Source of the DNA: Methylocapsa sp. D3K7
GTDB taxonomy: Bacteria > Pseudomonadota > Alphaproteobacteria > Rhizobiales > Beijerinckiaceae
Assembly: GCF_029855125.1 (NCBI RefSeq)
Contig: NZ_CP123229.1
Coordinates: forward strand, 1,798,001 to 1,862,000
Direction of reading: 5' to 3'
DNA length: 64,000 nucleotides
Shown: positions 17,373 to 25,110 of the stretch, piece after piece
Layout of the letters: each line of letters opens with the position of its first letter
Position numbering within the stretch: position 1 is the first letter of the stretch
The notes under the pieces: model-generated
Database searches by the model: none
Told to the model about the DNA's origin: nothing
The model's input: the letters and a program-made list of their open reading frames with translations, nothing else
Made by a program: the position numbers and the translations under genes

Positions 17373-17444
17373 GCGGAGTCGTCTAACGGCAGGACAAGGC
17401 GTCTTAGACGCTTGTATTGGGGTTCGATTCCCTACTCCGCACCA
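17373..17444 (+). tRNA. tRNA-like gene with UUA anticodon position (suppressor-type or degenerate)
   Basis: 72 nt that fold as a cloverleaf with encoded CCA. Acceptor GCGGAG/CTCCGC (6 bp, A73, CCA), D-arm with GG and the usual A14/A21, a canonical T-arm (TGGGG-TTCGATT-CCCTA) and a 4-nt variable loop. The anticodon arm AGGCG/CGCTT encloses the 7-nt loop TCTTAGA, which puts TTA at positions 34-36, so it would read UAA and perhaps UAG by wobble. Oddities: the acceptor is one pair short, base 33 is C in place of the near-universal U, and 32-38 and 33-37 can pair, collapsing the loop to TTA. It could be a suppressor tRNA of a mobile element, or a tRNA relic. The D-arm resembles Glu/Gln tRNAs. Confidence 0.6.
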
Positions 17445-17721
17445 ACTATTTGCAGAAAATTTTTGGCCTATCCCTCACAAGTGCCGGTCCGCAATGCCGC
17501 GTCACTGCGTCTGCTCCCCCCTTGTTCTGTCGGCAAACCAGCCATTGGCGCCGCAAATGCGTCGCTGGTCACTACGGACACGCTGCGGGCTGCGTTCCAC
17601 CGGACTTCGGCTGCGTCACAGACGCCGCACAGAAATAGGCACAGGAGAAACTCGCCAGGGTCGTGCCAAACGCTTCTCGTCGATGATACGACAAAGTTAT
17701 CTTCAATCTTGCTAAGTCGGC

Positions 17722-19272
17722 TTAAAGAGTATTGAGGAAATTGACCAAGTCTGTTTTCTGTTGGTCCGTGAAACCGATGCTAAACCGCTTGTCATAAAAG
17801 TTCACGGCATCGATCAGTGTGGCGGCGGAGCCGTTGTGGAAATAGGGCGCACGGGCAGCTATCCCCCGTAGGATGGGTCCCTTGAGCCTGCCGATGTCCT
17901 GACACTTCCCCGAAATCAACGCTTTTCCTGGATCAGTGACGGTATAAATATTTCCCGCAAGCGGACCTCGCTTGCAGGTAAGCGTGAAAACCGGCAGTCC
18001 CGATATGTCGAGCGCTGGAGGACTTTTGACGCCCGCATCGGCGATGCCAATGTTCAAAGGTGCTTTGACCGAATGATCGCCGACATTGGGTGCGTCGTGA
18101 CACGTACCGCAAAATCCCTGGATGACTGGCGTGTTCAGATCGTCGTTCAGGCCCGCGACTCCGGTGATATTGATTTTTATGGTGTTGAATATTTTCTCAC
18201 CACGGGCGACCGACTTGCGAGCTTCCGTGTCGCTATCCAATCCGCCCCGCAGTGTTAACCAAGGCTTGTAGAGGTTGAAAATATTGGGGTCGAAGGGCGA
18301 GCCCGTGGGATTCATTCCCAGCGGATCGTTGATTCCGATAAAGAATTTCTGTACCGACAGTGCGGCAGGGCCGCCTGTGGCGCCGCGAGTATTCAAATCA
18401 TGGGCCTGCGCGTCGAAGCTTTGAGCAACAAAAACGCCGGTTTCGAAGGCCACCATCCGCGCTTGCTGAGCCGTCGTCGGCGCGGCGTTTGCCTGCGCAT
18501 GGATAAGTGTGGCGTCCATGGATTGAGAAGCCAGGCTCGGCTCGCGTCCATCCCACATGAACGTGGAAAGAAAGCCGAGATTGGCCGATGGAAGCGGACG
18601 CCGGTAAATGGACACCAGCCCGGTCGTTGGTGTCGTCAGCATCGTGCAATGGTAAGGATCGTCGACTGATGTGACCTCAAACTGCAGTATCGCCGCCGCC
18701 GGCAGCGGCAGGCCAATCCGGATTAGACCTTTTTCGAGCAGCAGTTTATAGGACTGGCTCTTGGCCGCGAGCGAAGAGACATCGTCGGTTGGGCAGGAAG
18801 CACCGTCGATCAAACGGAAAATCGGATCGGCGCCCGCGCTAGAATCAAACCGTTTGCGAACGCTGGCCGCGCTGACGGTCCACCCATTCTGGGGCTGATG
18901 ACAGGTAAAGCAGGTGCGCCCATTCGTCCCTAAATTCTGAAAAAATGGGTTTAATGCCGTAAATGTGGGACCGCCGGGCTGGAGGGTTGCGACCTTGCCG
19001 TTGGGATCGGCATCGACTTCGGACCTCGGAATGATGGCCGGTGTCGGTTGCGAGCCATGGTCGGCATCTTGATGAATGCGCATCTTCTGCGCGTGCTCGA
19101 TCGCGCCTGGCGCCCACGCTCGTGCTCCCAGTGTATCGGTGCTGACGGCATTTTGTGCAGAGGCCGGGCAGCCGATGACCAGGGACAGGCTGATGGCAAG
19201 TCCCGTGGCGATAACGACCGCCGACTTAGGTATAGACGTTACAACAGTAGCTAAAGGCAATCCTTTTTGCAT
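17722..19272 (-). CDS. Exported di-haem cytochrome c peroxidase/MauG-family protein
   Basis: 516 residues. The ATG at 19272 follows GGGGGAGG by 7 nt. A signal peptide (AVVIATGLAISLSLVIGCPASA) directs it to the periplasm. Two c-type haem sites are visible: CFTCHQPQNGW near residue 120 and CGTCHDAPN near 390. The C-terminus carries the family's RAPYFHNGSAATLIDAVNFYDKRF and the helix QQKTDLVNFLNTL. The middle contains FMWDGREPSLASQ, as in other members. Such enzymes reduce peroxide or, like MauG, carry out oxidative maturation of partner proteins; which applies here cannot be told. The length (about 150 longer than classical CcpA) places it in the large unstudied branch. No lesion. It ends close to the tRNA-like gene, pointing toward it. 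Confidence 0.85.
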   Translation of the reverse strand: MQKGLPLATVVTSIPKSAVVIATGLAISLSLVIGCPASAQNAVSTDTLGARAWAPGAIEHAQKMRIHQDADHGSQPTPAIIPRSEVDADPNGKVATLQPGGPTFTALNPFFQNLGTNGRTCFTCHQPQNGWTVSAASVRKRFDSSAGADPIFRLIDGASCPTDDVSSLAAKSQSYKLLLEKGLIRIGLPLPAAAILQFEVTSVDDPYHCTMLTTPTTGLVSIYRRPLPSANLGFLSTFMWDGREPSLASQSMDATLIHAQANAAPTTAQQARMVAFETGVFVAQSFDAQAHDLNTRGATGGPAALSVQKFFIGINDPLGMNPTGSPFDPNIFNLYKPWLTLRGGLDSDTEARKSVARGEKIFNTIKINITGVAGLNDDLNTPVIQGFCGTCHDAPNVGDHSVKAPLNIGIADAGVKSPPALDISGLPVFTLTCKRGPLAGNIYTVTDPGKALISGKCQDIGRLKGPILRGIAARAPYFHNGSAATLIDAVNFYDKRFSIGFTDQQKTDLVNFLNTL

Positions 19273-19744
19273 TGTTTCCTCCCCCTAACGAAGTTGCGGT
19301 TGCAGGTCTGTACAGGCCTGTACTTCGTTCACGAGTCCTCCGCGTAGCCCAGTCCTTTCACGTCTAGATCGCGTTGAGGCTTTGGTTTAAATTGTCACGA
19401 AATCGTTTCCGGCGCGCCCCCTTATCAGGGGACGCCAGAGCCCGCGCCGATGGCTTGGAATTCGGACGATCGATTGGAATACGCCGCCGCCTACCGACGT
19501 GATGGCAACAATCGGAGACCGCGCAGGGTCAGCTTGCGCCAAAGCTTATTTCCGCTTTGGGTCGAACCTTACCATTCAACACGTGCCCGCTGATCGACCG
19601 CTTCCTTGGGGCGAGAGCCCGAGAGTAAACCGACCGCTTCCGGCCCGTCGCGAAGCGGGCTGGTGGCCTTCGTCCGATAAGTCCACTTCAATTGCAATTT
19701 TCCTTTGCGTAGCTGCCAAATTGCGCCTTCAGGTAGACTGCGCT
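19273..19744. other. Non-coding stretch with repeat copy
   Basis: Upstream region of the di-haem peroxidase; contains family A copy 2. No gene and no clear promoter seen. Confidence 0.45.
19556..19649 (+). repeat. Inverted-repeat family A, copy 2
   Basis: Plus-strand match to the inverse of 8128-8222, about 90 percent identical by eye, sharing words such as GTCGAACCTTACCATTCAAC. Confidence 0.75.
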
Positions 19745-20206
19745 TTGGGGTGTACAACGGCTAAGAAGACACTGACGCTGCATCTTGGAAAGACGAGTAT
19801 CGAGGCGTTCGAGGATGTCTTTTCCGAGGAAGCCTCACTCAAACTCAGACATCAGTCGACCAGGAGGGTGGACGATCTAAACTTCGGTGATGGCGCTCGC
19901 CTCTATGTATTCGTTAGAGATAATCACACGCCGAAGTGGCTCACGGAAGTAAGACGCCACTTTGATGTGCAGGGCCATTTAGCGACCAGTTCGGCTGCTG
20001 GCGGTCTACTTTTTTGGACAGTCAATCGCCTGTTTGCATCTACATTTGCGCACGGTTGGATGTACTTGCTCGTCTCGCCTTGCTCCCAAGAGCGGAACCT
20101 GTGTCGGGCGAATGCCAATTCCCGCGCGAGCATTTACCGCGCCTATCTGTCCGCTTCCCCAAAGTGGCGTTGTTCCTGCTCAAGGGTGATTGCAACGATT
20201 TGCTGA
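19745..20206 (+). pseudogene. N-terminal remnant of a TIGR04141/DUF6119-type sporadically distributed protein
   Basis: From about 19745 the frame reads TTAKKTLTLHLGKTSIEAF, then a lysine/arginine/aspartate-rich stretch, LYVFVRDNHTPKWLTEVRR, and SSAAGGLLFWTVNRLFAST, FAHGWMYL. This matches the opening of the TIGR04141 family: a KKTLYLL-like start, a 'W...l..ff' segment and a 'grlFaltFG.g..l' strand. A full member is over 500 residues; here the homology stops at about 20068 and the frame continues with unrelated sequence to a stop. Members of this family have patchy distribution and are often found in mobile or defence-associated regions, which agrees with this place. It is a relic without its core. 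Confidence 0.55.
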
Positions 20207-20249
20207 TTCGAGGTGTTAAACTTCAGAAAGGACCTCGCACATCAAGCGA

Positions 20250-22085
20250 ATGGGGCCAATTATGCATCTGTGCTTGCGGATTTGCGTGGTCCTCGCCGTC
20301 GGCTGGGTTTTGCGAGCGCAGGCAGCTCCTTTCGTCCCGGAATCCGATAGTCAGATCCTTGAACGGTTGCCATTTACAGCGAGCGATCCAGCGATTCGCG
20401 TTCTCCGCGCCTTGAACGCCCGCCTAAAGGATGAGCCGAACAATTTGCCCCTCGCGCTTCGCGTCGCCCGCGGCTACCTGGAGTTGAGCCGCGCTACGAG
20501 CGATCCGCGTTACGCCGGATACGCACAAGCAGCGCTCGCCCAGTGGTGGGCACTCCCGCATGCACCGAAGGAAGTGCTCATCCTGCGCGCCACATTGCGT
20601 CAGCGCGCGCACCAGTTCGACGCTGCCTTGGTAGATTTGGCAACGGTTCTGGAAAACGACCCCCGCAATGCCCAGGCGCGGCTCATACGAGCAACAGTAC
20701 TGCAAGTGGTGGGCAATTATCCTGGCGCCCGAGACGAATGCCTCGCACTTCGGAAGCTGACGCAGGAACTGGTGTGGACTGCCTGTCTCGCAAGCGTAAA
20801 TGGGGCCACCGGACATTTGCGGCAAAGCTACGATGAATTGTTGACTACGCTCGATCAGTTCCCCGACAGCCAGCGGCAGCTTCGAAGCTGGGTTCTGACC
20901 AGTCTGGCCGAAATGTCAGCGCGCGCTGACATGGCTGGGCCAGCGGAAGCGCATTTTCGTGACACCTCCACCATCGACGCCACGGACGCATACCTTCTCG
21001 GGGCCTATGCCGACTTCCTGCTAGACCATCACCGGCCACGCGAGGTTTTGCAATTGTTGCGCGATCACACTCGCGCGGACCCTCTCCTGTTGCGCTACGC
21101 GCTTGCCTTGCAAGCCGAAGGATCACCTGAACTGCCAGCTCAAGTAGAGCAGCTGCGTGATCGCTTCACTGGGCAGCGTGCCGAGACGTTCTATATCGAT
21201 CTTGGCGCGGTGTTCGATACGCTGAATTTGCGCCGCTATCTTCCAGCGTTAACTGTCGCCGAGGATGCCGACAACGTCAATCCATTCGGTGTCAACCGTT
21301 TCAGTGGTTTCAATATCAGTACCATTGCGATCGAAGTCCCCATTACCCGTGTCACCAGCGATGGCAAGACTGCTGCGGCGACTATCAATCCGGTTATTGG
21401 CATATATGCCGAGACCGACCGGCGCGTGGTAAGTGGATTGCGAAACTCATTTGAACAAGTCTCTCGCATGGCCAATCCACTCGTAAATGAGCTCATCATC
21501 AATACGCCATTCAAGGACAAATGGAACGCCTCCGAGCCGGAAAACGAGGCGAACTTTCAGTCGTTTTACAAGAATCCGGTAATTGCCACGGAACTGAAAC
21601 TGGTCTTCAATCAAGACATTGTACCCATAGACGGTTCTGCGGCCAACAACCGCACCGACCTCATGAACATTCTGCTCAAATACCCTGGCCAACCTTTGAG
21701 CGCTACCAATTGCGGGGTTCCATGCGCGGAACTGTTGCGGCTTGACTTGCGCGTACCGCCGACTGCACCGGAGACCCAGAGCCGTCTCGGCTCCGCGTTG
21801 AGCGCGGATAAGGCGGGCTGGCCGAACGGACGGCGGCCCAATGACGACGTCACAGATATTGCAATCCGCGTGGTTGGGGGCAAGAACTACATCGCCGCGC
21901 ATATCGGCGATGGCGTCAACTTCCTTGCCGGCGCTCCCGGAGTTGTTGGCACCGATATAACCGCGAATGGCATAGCCAAGATCTTTCCATTCCTGCCTAC
22001 CCCCTACGACGGCAAGAACCGCCGACATGTCGATTGCGGCGAGACCGGACCCGGTGGTAAATCCTGCGGGCCGCTCGTGCCTTGA
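20250..22085 (+). CDS. TPR protein fused to the C-terminal half of a DUF4331 protein
   Basis: 611 residues (an ATG at 20262 gives a shorter signal peptide: LRICVVLAVGWVLRAQA). Residues ~30-305 are helical TPR-like repeats (ALRVARGYLELSRATSDPRYA, ILRATLRQRAHQFDAALVDL, ARLIRATVLQVVGNYPGA). At about residue 307 (nt ~21172) the character changes to the second half of a DUF4331 protein: GQRAETFYIDLGAVFDTLN, TIAIEVPITRV, NPLVNELIINTPFKDKWNAS, PNGRRPNDDVTDIAIRV. In many bacteria DUF4331, a TPR protein and a HupE/UreJ protein are separate neighbouring genes. Here one deletion or rearrangement seems to have joined two of them in frame, since the N-terminal DUF4331 half is absent. Whether the chimera works is unknown. 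Followed by the HupE gene. Confidence 0.7.
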   Translation: MGPIMHLCLRICVVLAVGWVLRAQAAPFVPESDSQILERLPFTASDPAIRVLRALNARLKDEPNNLPLALRVARGYLELSRATSDPRYAGYAQAALAQWWALPHAPKEVLILRATLRQRAHQFDAALVDLATVLENDPRNAQARLIRATVLQVVGNYPGARDECLALRKLTQELVWTACLASVNGATGHLRQSYDELLTTLDQFPDSQRQLRSWVLTSLAEMSARADMAGPAEAHFRDTSTIDATDAYLLGAYADFLLDHHRPREVLQLLRDHTRADPLLLRYALALQAEGSPELPAQVEQLRDRFTGQRAETFYIDLGAVFDTLNLRRYLPALTVAEDADNVNPFGVNRFSGFNISTIAIEVPITRVTSDGKTAAATINPVIGIYAETDRRVVSGLRNSFEQVSRMANPLVNELIINTPFKDKWNASEPENEANFQSFYKNPVIATELKLVFNQDIVPIDGSAANNRTDLMNILLKYPGQPLSATNCGVPCAELLRLDLRVPPTAPETQSRLGSALSADKAGWPNGRRPNDDVTDIAIRVVGGKNYIAAHIGDGVNFLAGAPGVVGTDITANGIAKIFPFLPTPYDGKNRRHVDCGETGPGGKSCGPLVP

Positions 22086-22194
22086 ACCGGTGCTTCAGGC
22101 GCGGTCTACGTAACGTGAAGCGTGGATCGCGCCTCGGCACGGAGGCAATTGAACAACAATTCCATATTTGGCTTCGAAAATTAGCGCGGGCGGG

Positions 22195-23324
22195 ATGCGG
22201 CGTTTCGTTTTCATCTTGGCACTGATGCCATGGGCCACAACCGCCCAAGCCCATAAGCCTAGCGACAGTTACACTGCGCTTTCCGTACAGGATGAACGCG
22301 TGAACGGGCAATGGGACATTGCGCTGCGCGACCTCGACTTTGCCATTGGGCTCGACGCCGACGGCAACGGCGAGATCACCTGGGACGAAGTCAAGGCCAA
22401 GCGCAGTGAGATCATTGCTTACGCCATGGCAAGACTGGCGATCGACGCCGACGAAGCGAATTGTCCCATCACCAACACCGGGGAATTGATCGACAATCAC
22501 AGCGATGGAGCTTACGCGGTTCTGCGCTTCGCTGCGAAATGCCCGCACAAAGCCAAAGATTTGTGGGTGACGTATCGCCTGTTCTTCGACATCGACCCGC
22601 AGCACAAAGGCCTTCTGCGCTTAGAGAAGGACGGCAAGACGCGCACAGCAATTTTCGGCCCAGATACCGCCCGGCAAATGTTCAGCTTAGACAATCACAA
22701 CACTTGGCGACAATTTCGCGACTATCTTGCGGCTGGCGTCGAGCACATTTGGACGGGATACGACCACATTCTGTTCCTGCTTTCGCTACTGTTGCCGGCT
22801 GTCATCGTGTCTGACATCAAGAGATCGAAGACACCGAGCCAAGGATTTCGCGCCGCCTTCCTCGACGTCTTGAAGATCGTGACCGCATTCACGCTCGCGC
22901 ATTCGATGACGCTCGCTCTTGCGACACTTCGAATCGTGAGCATTCCGGCGCGTATAACTGAATCCGCGATTGCATTGTCAGTGGTGCTCGCGGCCCTCAA
23001 TAATCTCTATCCCGTCGTTTACGGCAGGCGCTGGACGGTGGCCTTCGGCTTCGGCCTCATCCATGGCTTTGGTTTTGCAAGTGTCCTCACGGATCTTTTG
23101 CTCCCCGAAGGGCCCTAGCACTGGCCCTCGCAGGCTTCAACCTGGGTGTGGAAGTTGGGCAGATCGCGATTGTTGTAGCATTCCTACCGCTCGCCTATTT
23201 GATGCGTCACACTTGGCTTTACCGGCGTTTCGTCTTTGTGGGAGGCTCCGGAACCATTGTTATCATCGCGGCGCTTTGGTTTCTCGAGCGATCCTTGGAT
23301 CTTCGATTCCTCCCTATCCACTAA
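22195..23324 (+). pseudogene. HupE/UreJ-family membrane protein with a frameshift
   Basis: The ATG at 22195 gives the signal peptide MRRFVFILALMPWATTAQA followed by HKPSDSY, typical of this family. A periplasmic domain (to ~170) contains a calcium-type loop DADGNGEITWDE; then come membrane helices with the signature EHIWTGYDHILFLLSLLLP, TAFTLAHSMTLALA and FGFGLIHGFGFASVL. The frame stops at 23116-23118 right after LLLPEGP. One base earlier the frame continues perfectly: LALALAGFNLGVEVGQIAIV, AFLPLAYLMRHTWLYRRF, to a stop at 23322-23324. A single-base frameshift at about 23112-23116 thus removes the last two or three helices. HupE/UreJ relatives are putative nickel/cobalt transporters. It follows the TPR-DUF4331 chimera by 109 nt. 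Confidence 0.8.
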
Positions 23325-23799
23325 TGATATGTGGTGTTGTACTGTTAATAAGTTACCTTGTTAAGCTGATTAACAGAACACAATCGCCGTTTATATCGCC
23401 AATTTTTTGGAGAGAGAGCCGCACTTCTTCGGAAGCGCGTAGGAGTGAAATCTGAAGAAAACGTACACTAAATTCTTGAGCGCAAATTCCAACAATGGCT
23501 GCTTTGGGTCAAACCCGGACCGCTGGATCAAATCAAATGACGTCCGCTTCTGCGTGCTGATGGATCCAGAACTGACCGACTGCTCTCGGACCAGCCACGC
23601 CATAGACAGAATGACCGCTTTCCGAGTTGCAAGCTCGCAAGCGGAGAGGCAGAAAGCCACCCATCCTAGCCGTCTATGCCTCCCAGCCGGATGTCCGCTT
23701 CGGATCAGCGGTGCCGTTGGACCGAACGGCAGAGATGGGCGCTCTGAAGTCGGCACCCTAACTTCGTGAACGACTGCTTGTAAGAATCGGAATCTAGTC
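23325..23799. other. Non-coding stretch
   Basis: No credible gene. It contains CCGCTTT/GTCCGCTTC-type words that recall the repeat families elsewhere in the island but without a long match. Confidence 0.4.
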
Positions 23800-24054
23800 T
23801 TGGAACGACCAGGTTGGGTCGAGCCGACGAAGGCGCTCATCGAGCGCGCGGCGCAGCTCGAGCGGCGCAAGCTGACGGACTTCTGTATGACTGCGCTCAC
23901 CGGCGCCGCGCGCCGGACTATCGCGGGGCATGAGACAATTGTCTTGTCCGAGCGGGACCGTGCCACCTTCTTCCACACGCTCGTCAATCCGCCTACGCCG
24001 AGCGAGCGGCTTCAACGTGCGTTCGCGCAGCACAAGCGGCGAGTCGTGCGGTGA
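23800..24054 (+). CDS. DUF1778/TacA-type antitoxin, N-terminus possibly truncated
   Basis: 84 residues from a TTG at 23800; no better start is present. The body follows the TacA pattern: KALIERAAQLERRKLTDF, a helix with AARRTIAGHETIVLSERDRAT, then FFHTLVNPPTPSERLQRAF and a basic tail. TacA antitoxins are ribbon-helix-helix repressors that bind and neutralise the partner GNAT toxin. The first ten residues (MERPGWVEP) do not match the usual VRVSPE strand that makes the DNA-binding ribbon, so this copy may have lost its N-terminus or its first exon-like part by mutation. The stop TGA is immediately followed by the toxin's ATG, the standard arrangement. Confidence 0.65.
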   Translation: MERPGWVEPTKALIERAAQLERRKLTDFCMTALTGAARRTIAGHETIVLSERDRATFFHTLVNPPTPSERLQRAFAQHKRRVVR

Positions 24055-24579
24055 ATGGCGCGGAACACATCGGCGGAGCTTCGGATCGTGCTGCTCAACG
24101 ACGGCCACGATCGGAGCGGGTTCACCTGCGGGGTCGAAAGCCTGGATCGCTACCTCAAGACCCAGGCAGGCCAGGATGTCCACCGGAAGGTGAACGCCGT
24201 CTTTGTGCTAAGCCTGGAGGCCGTGCCCGCGCGCGTGCTCGGCTACTATACTCTTTGCGCGATGGCGATCTCCCAGGGCAAGGTGCCGTAGGCCGCGCGG
24301 AAGCACGTCCCGCGCTATCCGCTAGTCAGCGCGACTTTGATTGGTCGGCTGGCGGTCGCCAAGGACCGGCAGGGAGAGCGTCTCGGTTCTATCCTGCTGG
24401 CGGACGCACTGCAACGCGCGTTCGAAAGCGCGGATACGGTGGGCTCGTCGATGGTGATCGTCGACGCGCTGGTCGAAGCGGCGACGGGTTTCTACAAGGC
24501 GCATGGCTTCGTGCGATTGCTGGACTCGCTCCGGCTTGTGCTGCCAATGCGCTTGGCCGGCGGGAGGTCTGAGCGATGA
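24055..24579 (+). pseudogene. TacT-type GNAT toxin with one in-frame TAG
   Basis: 174 codons plus stop starting directly after the antitoxin. The N-terminus matches TacT enzymes (CGVESLDRYLKTQAGQD, RVLGYYTLCAMAI). At 24289-24291 (codon 79) a TAG interrupts KVP-AARKHVPRYPL; the same frame then carries the rest: RLAVAKDRQGERLGSILLAD for acetyl-CoA binding (the usual second glycine of QGxGLG is Arg) and ATGFYKAHGF with the catalytic-type tyrosine. TacT toxins acetylate charged tRNAs and halt translation. No other lesion is seen, so the gene is inactive unless the amber codon is read through. GAG to TAG would be a one-base change at this place. Confidence 0.75.
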
Positions 24580-24884
24580 GGTTGGGATCCGCCTCACGAT
24601 CCTCACCGGGGAAGCATTCGGGCAAGCAAAATGGGCCCCGCCTCGGCGTCAGGGGAAGCACGGACGCATCCAAAGCAAGTCTTCACCGTGGCCTGCGGCA
24701 GCTCCCGTTGCGACCTGTCGTGCGGGCGGAAAGCCGTGGTTTCGGGACGCTGCCCATGCCGAACGCAGCCGTTAGCACGCTGCTTTTCGCTCCCCCCTGC
24801 TTCCCCGGTTCTTGGGCGGGGTTCGGGGAAGAAAAAAACGGCCACGACGGACCGTTCTAAGTATCTAATTTTATTGATGAAATT
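24580..24884. other. Right edge of island, non-coding
   Basis: Holds a CTTCCCCG/CGGGGAAG inverted repeat (24800-24831) like that near the left att copy. No gene seen. Confidence 0.4.
24800..24831. repeat. Inverted repeat near right att site
   Basis: CTTCCCCG (24800-24807) and CGGGGAAG (24824-24831), 8 bp exact with a 16-nt loop. The same words make the 11-bp repeat at 5381-5417. The spacing to the att copy differs, so a role in recombination is only a suggestion. Confidence 0.45.
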
Positions 24885-24932
24885 TGGAGCGGGCGAAGGG
24901 ATTCGAACCCTCGACCCCAACCTTGGCAAGGT
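24885..24932 (-). repeat. Right attachment-site copy inside tRNA-Gly
   Basis: Direct repeat partner of 5192-5239; 45 of 48 positions match. Because this copy keeps the tRNA complete, integration did not harm the host. Confidence 0.8.
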
Positions 24933-24959
24933 TGTGCTCTACCCCTGAGCTACACCCGC
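24885..24959 (-). tRNA. tRNA-Gly (GCC)
   Basis: 75 nt on the minus strand including encoded CCA. Acceptor GCGGGTG/CGCCCGC with discriminator T, D-arm GCTC...GAGC, anticodon arm CAACC-TTGCCAA-GGTTG with anticodon GCC, and T-arm GTCGAGGGTTCGAATCCCT. All invariant positions look right, so this is the working gene. Its 3' 48 nt are the right attachment copy of the genomic island, whose body lies on its 3' side, the normal arrangement for tRNA-targeting integrases. Plus-strand reading of this locus gives the well-known spurious GEGIRTLDP peptide, which is not a gene. Confidence 0.95.
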
Positions 24960-25110
24960 ATCCGTGCCTTCCCCGGCAGGGTGAGCCGGCGGCTCGCCTA
25001 TATGCCGCAAACCTTTCCTGAATGCAACAAATTGGTGGAAAGCGGTCATAACCCCTCATGGCCGGCCCCGGGCTAGGGGCGGTTAAAAGCGCGGCAAGTC
25101 ATGACCGCCG

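Larger units (their letters stand above)
5192..24932. mobile_element. Decayed genomic island in tRNA-Gly(GCC)
   Basis: The 3' part of the tRNA-Gly gene at the right end (24885-24932) recurs in the same orientation at 5192-5239 with three mismatches over 48 nt, as expected for attL/attR of an element that integrates into a tRNA 3' end. A phage-type integrase pseudogene starts 220 nt inside the left copy. The interior differs from the flanking chromosome: sparse genes, many truncated or frameshifted ones, dispersed inverted repeats, a tRNA-like gene and a toxin-antitoxin pair. The integrase is broken, so the island is probably fixed. It lacks visible conjugation or phage structural genes. Confidence 0.7.

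Noticed and set aside
17361..17735. Plus-strand open frame over the tRNA-like gene
   Set aside because: It overlaps the cloverleaf, lacks a start signal and has no protein-like features.
19499..19744. N-terminal extension of the TIGR04141 relic
   Set aside because: This part reads through the family A repeat and has no homology or start signal.
24800..24840. Hairpin followed by A7 as a plus-strand terminator
   Set aside because: A intrinsic terminator needs a U run after the stem on the same strand; here the run is A on the plus strand.
5192..24932. Phage or conjugative element
   Set aside because: No capsid, terminase, portal, relaxase, type IV secretion or replication gene is seen, so the island is called only a genomic island.
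24885..24948. A peptide reading GEGIRTLDPNLGKV on the plus strand, and its twin near 5190-5240
   Set aside because: This is the well-known false protein made by reading a tRNA-Gly gene in the wrong strand.
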